Of a DNA stretch of 64,000 nt, positions 44,331 to 54,100 are shown piece by piece. Each line of letters begins with the position of its first letter. The first letter of the stretch is position 1. Below the pieces are notes generated by a model. It made no database searches. It was not told the DNA's origin and saw nothing but the letters and a program-made list of their open reading frames with translations. The position numbers and the translations under genes were made by a program. The stretch covers positions 496,001 to 560,000 of the forward strand of contig NZ_OMPD01000014.1 in NCBI RefSeq assembly GCF_900312745.1, in the 5' to 3' direction. The stretch comes from Aquimarina sp. AU58. GTDB lineage: Bacteria > Bacteroidota > Bacteroidia > Flavobacteriales > Flavobacteriaceae.

Positions 44331-44918
44331 ATGAATACAGCTAAACCTAATCAGACCATATATCCTACAGTGGTATTGGAAAGAAGAAGAAAAAGAAATG
44401 AGAAAAATTGGTATATTTTTTATACCTCTCCACGCGCCGAAAAAATAGTATACAGTGATCTTTTGGCAAGAGAATATGATGCGTTTCTTCCATTAACCAG
44501 AACATTGAAAGTATGGAAAAATAGACAGAAGAAACTTATAGAATCTCCACTTTTTCCAGGTTATATTTTTGTAAACACTAAAATGAGTGAGATTTATGAT
44601 ATCTCAAGACTTCCCAAAATAGCTACATATATTAAATGTGGACAAAATCCTTCAGTCATTTCACCAAATGATATAAATACTATCAAAAAAATGCTATTAC
44701 TTGAAGAAGATGTTTCTGTTGAAACTACTTTTTATGAAGGAGAACAAGTAAAAATTATTCACGGACCATTAACCGGTCACGAAGGCATTTTGGTAGAGCA
44801 AAAAGGTAAAACAAGATTTGGGATTCGTCTCAAAGAAATAAACCATACCGTGTTTATTAATGTTTGTACCAATATTTTACAAAAAATAAATAGTTCCAAT
44901 CCGGTTAAAGAAAGGTAA
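44331..44918 (+). CDS. NusG-paralogue transcription antiterminator (UpxY/LoaP/RfaH-like)
   Basis: A 195-residue protein. Residues 24-120 are a NusG N-terminal domain ('NEKNWYIFYTSPRAEKIVYSDL', then 'FLPLTRTLKVWKNRQKKLIESPLFPGYIFV'). Residues about 140-185 hold a KOW motif ('EGEQVKIIHGPLTGHEGILVE'). Bacteroidota use such paralogues (UpxY) to drive long capsule operons, and LoaP does the same for polyketide operons in Bacillus; the housekeeping nusG sits elsewhere. Position 262 bp before a 10.5-kb synthase gene points to antitermination of this operon (inference). Its 5' leader is multiplied in the tandem array upstream. Confidence 0.88.
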   Translation: MNTAKPNQTIYPTVVLERRRKRNEKNWYIFYTSPRAEKIVYSDLLAREYDAFLPLTRTLKVWKNRQKKLIESPLFPGYIFVNTKMSEIYDISRLPKIATYIKCGQNPSVISPNDINTIKKMLLLEEDVSVETTFYEGEQVKIIHGPLTGHEGILVEQKGKTRFGIRLKEINHTVFINVCTNILQKINSSNPVKER

Positions 44919-45180
44919 CCAAACCCTCTTCCTGTATTTTCAAAATATCCCTTTGGTGTTAATCTGGATTATTATCACTATCCACACCCCATGTCTTTAA
45001 AATTAAGTTTATAAAACACGAAAAAGCAATTTTGTGCTTAGGAAAGGGAACGAGCAGATCTTAATAAATTTTTATAAGAAGTATCAGAGATATTTGTCGA
45101 TTTTATGTAGTTACTACACTACAAAAACTCAGAAAAATATTAACTATTCAGATACCTTTTCATAGTTACTATACAAGAAA
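44919..45180. other. Leader of the synthase gene
   Basis: 262 bp without a gene. The motif TAGTTACTA occurs twice (45108-45116 and 45163-45171), and AAGCA-ATTTTG-TGCTT forms a small hairpin. No clear promoter, so transcription may continue from the antiterminator gene. Confidence 0.4.
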
Positions 45181-48100
45181 ATGATAGATAAAGAAATACT
45201 ATTAGAATCAACAGAGTGTTATCTAAAATCTCTTATATCCGAATTTACTCAAATATCAATCGGAGATAATTGTATATCTACTCCATTTCAGGAGTTAGGA
45301 ATCGATTCGTTTCGTATTCTGCAGATTATCAAGAAATTAGAAGAAGAATTCGGAACTTTACCAAAGACCTTACTTTTTGAAAATTTCAATATTGGTGATT
45401 TAAGCTATTATTTCGTTGATAAATATGAAGGAGTACTAAGAGAGAAATTTAAGAAAGAAAAGGAAGATAGTGACCGAGCCGTACACTCTAATGAAGAATC
45501 ATTAAATTCTATCGAAAAAACTGCAAAAACAATTGATAATCAGTCTGATATATTTACGAGAAAAACTCCTATTCTTATATTAGAAAAAGAAGCTAATAAA
45601 CATCCAGAATTACTAAAGCTGGTAGAAAAACTATTTAACCAATATAAGAATGAAGGTTCTGCATCAAGAGGTACAAGAAATATAGCTCCTAATCTTTTTA
45701 TTGGGTCAGAAAAAAAAGGATATTTTAATTATAGCCGTTATAAGGATATCATACTAGTGTATAGCTATACAGGAGCCAAAGATTATCTATCCGTTATTAC
45801 AGAAGAAATATATCAATACTGTATCAACAATAATTTCGAACTCAATCTTTTCACGGTCGATCAAGTAGAATCGATAGGAGGAGTTTTATTTACAGCCACT
45901 CCTTTTGGCGTTTTGTCAAGGGTAAATATAAAAGATTTCACGCTTCAAGGAAGCAAGATGCGTCGTTTACGATATCAAGTATCAAAGTTTGAAAGAGCAG
46001 GAAAATGTAGAACTGAGGAATATCAAAATGGTTCTGACAAAAAGATAGACAAAAATATTACCAGAATTATAGACGAATGGTGTGCGCCAAGAACAATGGT
46101 TAACCCACTCATTCATATAGTTAAAGAAGAAATTCTATCGGGTAACTTAAGTGCAGAACACAGGCTTTTTCTAACCTATCTCGACGATGTCCTGCAGAAT
46201 GTAATCCTTATCTCAAAATTGTCATCAGAAGAGAATGGGTATTTAATGGATTTAGAATTCTACCCAAAGGAGATGCCTCTGGGAGGATTAGAATTTGCAA
46301 TTGTAGAGATTATCAAAATTTTAAAAACCAAAGAGCATTCTACTTTAAGTTTAGGAGGTACATATGGTTGTAAACTAAGCTCTTCATCAAATGCAGATCC
46401 AGAATTAGATAAAACACTGGATTATTTGCGTGGGCAAAATATTTTTAATGATGAAGGAAATTTGCAATTCAAAAATAAATTCAGACCAGAACATAATACT
46501 GTATTTCTCTCCAGACCCGTAGGAAGCAATCCTGATAATGTAACCGATATTATTATGATGATTGCAGATCCGATCAAAATGCAAACTTCAGACCAAGAAA
46601 ATCATACATTCACCAAATTATATAAGCAAACTGCTACATTAGAATCAAAAACAGGAAAACAGGATACATTAAATGCAAATGGAGAGTATAATCAAGTAAA
46701 AGAAAATCCACAAGAAGAGAAACATGCAGTGGTGATTGAAGGAGAAGAAAGGTCTGTTATGCTATCAAATTATGGTTATAACCCTTTAAATATTCCAGAT
46801 GATCAGGTTACATTTGATCTAAAAACCGATTCGTGGGCCCAACTAGAGTTACCAGCTATTCAAAATCAGTTAGGCTTTTTATACACACAGCTGCAACAAC
46901 CAGTTGATCTGGTCGAGAGTTTAAGAAGTATATTTCCTTTTTCTTATTTTACGTTAACCACTGCGGGCCGTACTGCAGAACGTGCTTTTTGTAAATCATG
47001 GCCTAAAAAAGGGAAAGTGCTTCAGAACCTGCTTTTTCCTACCATGATTTTTAATCAGATTGAAAATGGATTCACACCAATAGAATTACCACATCCAGAG
47101 GTATACAAGCTAGATTCTGAAGATCAATATAAAGGAAACCTAAATTGGGAAGCTCTTAAAAAACAAGTAAAAGAAGACCCAGAGTCGATAGCTTTTGTTT
47201 TTATCGAAATGAATGATAATGCTGCCGGTGGAGCGCCAGTATCCTTACAACATCTCAAACAAGTCAAAGCCTTCCTTTCAGAATACGCTATTCCTCTTGT
47301 TTTTGATACTACAAGAATTGTAGAAAATGCGTTATTCATCTTAGAACATGAAAACGAATTTACTGGGAAGAATGTCTGGCATGTAGTACGGGAAATGATC
47401 TCTTATGCAGATGCAATAATTGCAAGTTTGGCTAAGAATTTTTGCGTAGATAAAGGAGGATTGATAGGTACCAATGATGTTGAACTTTACAATAAAATTC
47501 AAAACTTTATTCAAGAAGAAAGCATTGGGCTTGATGTAATCGATAAAAAAGTTATTGCGTTATCATTTCATAACAGAAATAAGATTGAGACTAAGGTTCG
47601 TAATAGACTACAATCTGTACGCACAATCTGGAGGATTTTAAAACAACAAGAAATTCCTGTTGTACAACCCGCATTGGGGCACTGTATATTGATTGATGTT
47701 AAACAAATTCCTGAATTTAAATTATTTGAGTACCCAGTGGCATCATTTGTATCCTGGTTATATTTAAATACAGGGATTCGGGCAGGAGCTCATAATGTAG
47801 GAATGCAAAAAGATACAGAAATTAATAATCTGGTACGCTTGGCTATACCTGTAGGCATAAAACAGGAAAAAATAGAGGAAATTGCTAATAGGTTGATTAA
47901 AGCCTTTAAGAAAAAAAATAATATTCCTGAGATCTTACCAAAGGATAATCAATCAGAAACATTTGGTAATATACATACCAATTTTAACCTCAAAAAGTAT
48001 CATAACACTTCTGGAGAAGTAGTTTCAAAAACACTCAATTCTGAAACCTCTTCAATAGATAACTATACTAATACCTCTGTTGCAGAAAGTAAAGGAAAAT

Positions 48101-51100
48101 CTACCCAGATTGATTCAGATATTAAGGCAAAAGAAACAGGGGCGAATCAGAATATACATAGTGATAAGCCATACCAAACGGGTGATATTGCTATCGTTGG
48201 GATAGCCGGCCGGTATCCTAAGGCCAAAAACATGAACGAATTCTGGAATAACCTAACTCAAGGAAAAGATTGTGTCGAGGATATACCAGATGTTCGTTTT
48301 GGGCAACGCCTTCATAATAAGTTTTCAGAAAAATATCGAGGAGGTTTTATCGATGATATAGATAAATTTGATTCACTTTTTTTTAATATCTCTCCCAGAG
48401 AAGCTGAATATCTGGATCCTCAAGAAAGACTTTTTCTTGAAGTGGCCTGGGAAGCAATCGAAGACGCTGGTTATTACCCAGAAACATTAGTAGATGACAA
48501 TGCTTCCCGAAATATAGGGGTTTATATAGGAGCTGTGTGGACACTTTATCAGGTAATCGGTACAGAAGAAAAGCTGCAAGGGAATTTTGTTAGCCCCAGT
48601 TCACATTTATGGGGTATTGCTAATCGGGTATCGTACGCTTTTAACCTTTCTGGCCCGAGTTTACCTATAGACACAGCTTGTTCCTCAAGTTTAAGTGCAT
48701 TATATCTAGCTTGTGAAGCAATCTATAAAGGAGAATGCTCTGGTGCCATTGTAGGAGGAGTTAATCTTGACGTGCATCAAAGTAAAATAGACATTAATAA
48801 AAGTGGTGGAGCACTTTCGGCAGATGGCGTATGTCGTACCTTTGGTAAAGGTGCTAACGGCTATGTAGCTGGCGAAGGTGTAGGTGCAGTTTATATTAAA
48901 CCTCTTGATAAAGCAGTAAAAGACGGAGATCATGTATATGGAGTGATTAAAGGTATTGCCGTTAATCACGGAGGAAAAACAAGTGGATTTATGGTACCTA
49001 GCCCTAAATCACAGGCAAAAGTAGTTACTACCGCATTAGAAAACGCTAAGATCGACGCACGAAGCATTGGTTATATCGAAGCACACGGAACAGGAACCGA
49101 ACTTGGTGATCCTATAGAGATTTCTGGTTTAACTACAGCCTTTCAGGAATATAATGTAGATAAACAAGAATGCTCTATAGGTTCGGTAAAAACCAATATC
49201 GGACACCTTGAAGCCGCAGCTGGTATTGTAGGATTGCACAAGGTACTCTTGCAAATGAAATATAGAAAACTAGTTCCTTCTCTGCATTCTTCTGAGTTAA
49301 ACCCTTTTATCGATTTTGAAAATTCTCCATTTTATGTCGAGCAAAAGGTTAAAGAATGGAAACCTAAGACAATAGAAGGTGTTCAGTACCCGCTTCGAGC
49401 TGGTATTAGTTCTTTTGGAGCTGGTGGAGCGAATGCACATGTTATCATTGAAGAATATGTAACTCCGATTGAAGAAGAAAAAATACCATCTTCAAAATTT
49501 AAGGAATATATCTTTCCGCTTTCTGCTAGAAACGAAGATCAACTTCAGAAAACAGCAGCTCGTTTGTGTGCATTCCTTCAGGATGACTTGTCTGGAGAAA
49601 AACTACTTGCTTGTAAAGATATTGCACATACTTTACAAATAGGAAGAAAATCTTTTGATCATCGCCTGGTTATAATTGCAAAAACGAAAAAAGAGCTGGT
49701 TCAAAAACTTACTTTATTTATTGATGGTAAGCAAGATAATACGATGCTTGTCGGAGAGGTGAAAAGTAGCCAAAATATTACACGTTTATTAAACCGTAAA
49801 GAAAAAGAAGAATTTATTAAGTTCCTGTCCCAGAGCGGAGACCTAAGTAAGCTAGCACAACTCTGGAGTGTTGGATTTCTTGCAGATTGGCAAGGAGTAC
49901 AAAACCTAGAAGCAGGAGCGAAGATTTCTTTACCAACGTATCCTTTTGCAGATAAAAGACACTGGATTTCTGATACTTCAAAATCATCCAACCTTAGCTT
50001 GCATTCAACCACTGCTCTTCATCCGTTAATCGATTCTAATGAATCAACATTCGAAAGACAGGTTTTCAAAAAAACCTTTCACGATAAGGATTTCTTTATA
50101 TACGATCACTTGGTATCTGAAATTCCAACTCTACCCGGTGTTGCTTATCTGGATTTTGCACGTAAAGCAGGAGAGTTGGCAACCGGAAGAAAGGTTCAAA
50201 TAATTAAAAATATTCTCTGGTTAAGCCCACTCACCGTAGTCGATTCGGCCCCTAGAGAAGTATGTATAGAATTGAAACCTAACGGAGGATTAGTACATTT
50301 TGAAGTATTTAGTGAAGAAGAGAATAATACAAAACAAATATATTCGCAAGGAAAACTTATATATGCAACTCATCAGGAGTTAACTGCAGAACCCGAATAT
50401 ATTGATTTAGAAGAGATTCGTACAAGATGTGCAAAAGTTACCAACGGAAAGGAAGCGTATCCACTTTTTAAGTCATTAGGACTAGATTTAGGACCTAGTT
50501 TTCAAGTGCTTCAGGATATTTTCAAAAACGATGATGAAATATTGGGTGAGCTTCTTATTCCGGAAATCCGAAACAATGATTTTAATGATTACTTGCTCCA
50601 TCCTTCGCTTGTAGATGGTTCTTTTCAGGCAGGTATGGCAGCACAACTAGGAGCGCAAACAGGTGAAATGTTTGTACCATATTCAATTGGTGAAGTCGAA
50701 GTTTTACAACCGCTGAAACCAAAATGTTTTAGTTATGTCAAAAAAGTAGATGAACCAGGGTCAAAGGTTTCCAAAGTGAATGTTTTTATTGTAGATGAGG
50801 ACGGAATGATACTTGTGAAAATCAGAGAATCTATAGGAGTTCCACTGGTTAGTGTTCACGAAAAACCAGATCAAATTAAAGAAGAAGAGGAATATTCAAA
50901 ATTATATTACTCTCATGAATGGCAGAAATCTCCTTTAGAACAAGAAAAAGTATTAGCTAATGAATCAGGGGCTATTTTACTTTTTAGCCCAGATGAAAAA
51001 CTCCAAAAAGTTTATAAAGATCGTTATAAAAAGAATGAAGATATTATACTGATCGAACCAGGAGATAAGTATAAGAAATTTGGAAACCATAGATATAAGG

Positions 51101-54100
51101 TCAATCCGAAAAATCCAGCAGATTTTAAGAAGCTTTTTGAAGCTTTGGATACAGAGGTCATCAAAAAAATATGCTTTGCCTGGCCGATAGGTGATGAATT
51201 AAAAGACGATGACGAATATAACGAAGGTTTTATTGAGAAATCTTTTGATAATGGAATTTATTCATTCCTTATTCTCTGTCAATCTTTGATAGAACAAAAC
51301 CTAGACAATATTCAATTATTATATCTGTATTTAGGGCAAATAGATGCTACTCAACCGCATCATGAAGCGATAAATGGCTTTGCTAAAACCCTTCAGATGG
51401 AGCATCCAAAATTGTATTGTAGGATTCTAGAAATCCAGCAATCAAAGAATTCCTATGATAAAATTCTGGATATAGCTTTAACCGAATTACATTCTGATAA
51501 TTCTAACGAAATGACAATTCGTTATCAGGAAGAAGAACGTTATATCAGAAAAGTAAAAGAGTTTTCTCTACTTCAGGATAAAGATGCTGATACGACTGAT
51601 AGTTTTGGGCTAAAAGAAAACGGAGTATATATTATTACTGGTGGTGCAGGGGGATTGGGACTTATATTTGCAGAATATTTAGCTGCTCAATGTAAAGCAC
51701 GGTTAGTACTTACCGGGAGATCGAAACTCTCAGATGAACGTAAAATCAAATTAGATAAATTAAGCGAAGCTGGTGCAGAAGTAATATATATACCAGCAGA
51801 TGTTTCGATATCTAAAGATGTAGAGAACCTGATTAAGGAGACCAAATCGAAGTTCGGAGAAATTAACGGGATTATTCATAGTGCAGGTGTTTTGAGAGAT
51901 TCATACATAAGGAATAAAACACGTGAAGAAATGGAAGCGGTTTTTGCTCCCAAAGTTTACGGAACGTTGTATTTGGATAGCGTAACCAAAGATGAAGATC
52001 TGGACTTTTTTGTAACGTTTTCATCTCTTGCGGCTGTCGGAGGAAATGCAGGACAGTGTGATTATTCGTTCGCAAATCACTTTATGGATTCCTTTGCAGA
52101 GAAACGTAAATTCTTACAGGAAAAAGGAGAAAGATCAGGAGTGACATTAAGCCTTAATTGGTCTTTATGGGCAGATGGTGGAATGAGGTTGGATGAACAA
52201 ACTGAAATTTTCTTTAAAAAGAATCTCGGGATAAAACCTTTAAGTATCAAAACTGGCCTGGAAGCATTTGAAAAAGGTCTTCATACCCCAAAAGCACAAT
52301 TTGTTGTATTAGAAGGAGTACAGGAAAAAATAGAAAGAGCCTGGGGTATTAACGAGCAAGAAACTCCGAAAGCTGAGGTAATCGACTCTGAAACTTCAAC
52401 AGACTCTGAAGTACTGGTGGATCAACAAGCAGATAAAGAATTATTTACAATGGTTCGGAATGCATTATCCGAAATTGTTATGGAGATGTTGAAACTGGAT
52501 CCGGAAGATATTTCGTATGATAAGATATTATTGGATTTAGGGTTTGATTCTATAGGTTTGACAACGTATTCAAACAGAATCAACGAACTTTATGAATTGG
52601 ATATAACTCCGGTACTCTTTTTTGAATATCCATCAATTAAAGAAATAGCAACATTCCTCTCCAGAGAACATAAGAATGAAGTACAGAAAACTCATAAAGT
52701 TTCAGGAGGTGCTTCTTCCTCTGATACCAGGAAAGAAGTTAGTCAACCGTCAAAAAGAAAAGAGCAACAATCAGATACGGAAAAAGGCATATATGGTATC
52801 AATAAAGGGTGGAATGCAAGTGCATTGGATCCACAATCTCAATCTTCAGGAGTAGAACTATCCACAGAAAGCCGTTTTATAGATCAACCTATTGCTATAG
52901 TAGGTATGAGTGGCGTTATGCCAGGGTCGGAAAATCTGGAAGAATTCTGGGAAAACCTGGAGAATGAAAAGAATTTAATTACTGTGATTCCTGAAGATCG
53001 ATGGAATTGGGAGGATTACGATGGAGATCCTTTTACAGAGAAAAATAAAACCAATTCTAAATGGGGAGGTTTTATGAGTGACGTAGATAAATTCGATCCT
53101 TCATTTTTCGGTATTTCTCCTAGAGAAGCCGAAATGATGGACCCACAACAGCGAATATTTTTAGAAACAGTATGGAAAGCTATTGAGGATTCGGGACATA
53201 AAGTTTCTGATCTATCGGGTACCAAAACAGGACTATTTGTTGGAGTAGCAACAAGAGATTATGCCGATTCACTAGTAGATAATCAAATTCCACTTGATGG
53301 ATATACTGCCTCAGGAAACTCGCATTCTGTATTGGTTAACCGGGTTTCTTTCCTGTTAAACCTTCGCGGGCCAAGTGCTCCGCTGGATACAGCGTGTTCT
53401 AGTTCTTTGATTGCAGTTCATAGAGCAATAGAATCAATACATACTGGGAGTTCTGATATGGCTATAGTTGGAGGAGTACAGCTAATGCTTACACCTGCAG
53501 CTTATATATCATTTGGAATGGCAGGTATGTTAAGCGGCGATGGTAAGTGCAAAACCTTTGACAAGAGTGCAAATGGATATGTAAGAGGAGAAGGCTCAGG
53601 AGCTATATTTCTTAAGCCTCTGGATAAGGCAGAAGCCGATAGAGATCATATTTATGCCGTTATTAAAGCAACTACCGAAAATCACGGAGGAAAGGTTACC
53701 ATGCTTACAGCACCTAATCCTGTAGCTCAAACTGATTTGCTTGTTGAAGCTTATGAAAAGGCTCATATTGACCCCTCGACAGTTGGATATATCGAATGCC
53801 ACGGTACAGGTACCAGTTTGGGAGATCCTATTGAAATTCAGGCGTTGAATAAAACATTTTCAGAATTATATAAAAAACATGATAAAGTTCCTGCAAAAAC
53901 TCCTCACTGTGGTTTGTCTTCTGTAAAAACTAATATTGGTCACCTGGAGACAGCAGCCGGAATAGCAGGAGTACTGAAAGTACTACTATCTCTTAAGCAT
54001 AAAAAAATACCAGCAACGCTTCATTTTGAAGAACTTAATCCGTATATCAATCTTAAAGATAGCCCACTCTACATTGTAGATAAAACACAAAATTGGGAGG

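Noticed and set aside
44918..44957. Terminator after the NusG-like gene (ACCAAA...TTTGGT)
   Set aside because: Six-base stem with a 28-nt loop and no T run; too weak.
49480..49970. AT domain between KS1 and DH1
   Set aside because: No GHSxG or other AT motif; the segment is the short linker ending in LPTYPF-type text seen in trans-AT synthases.
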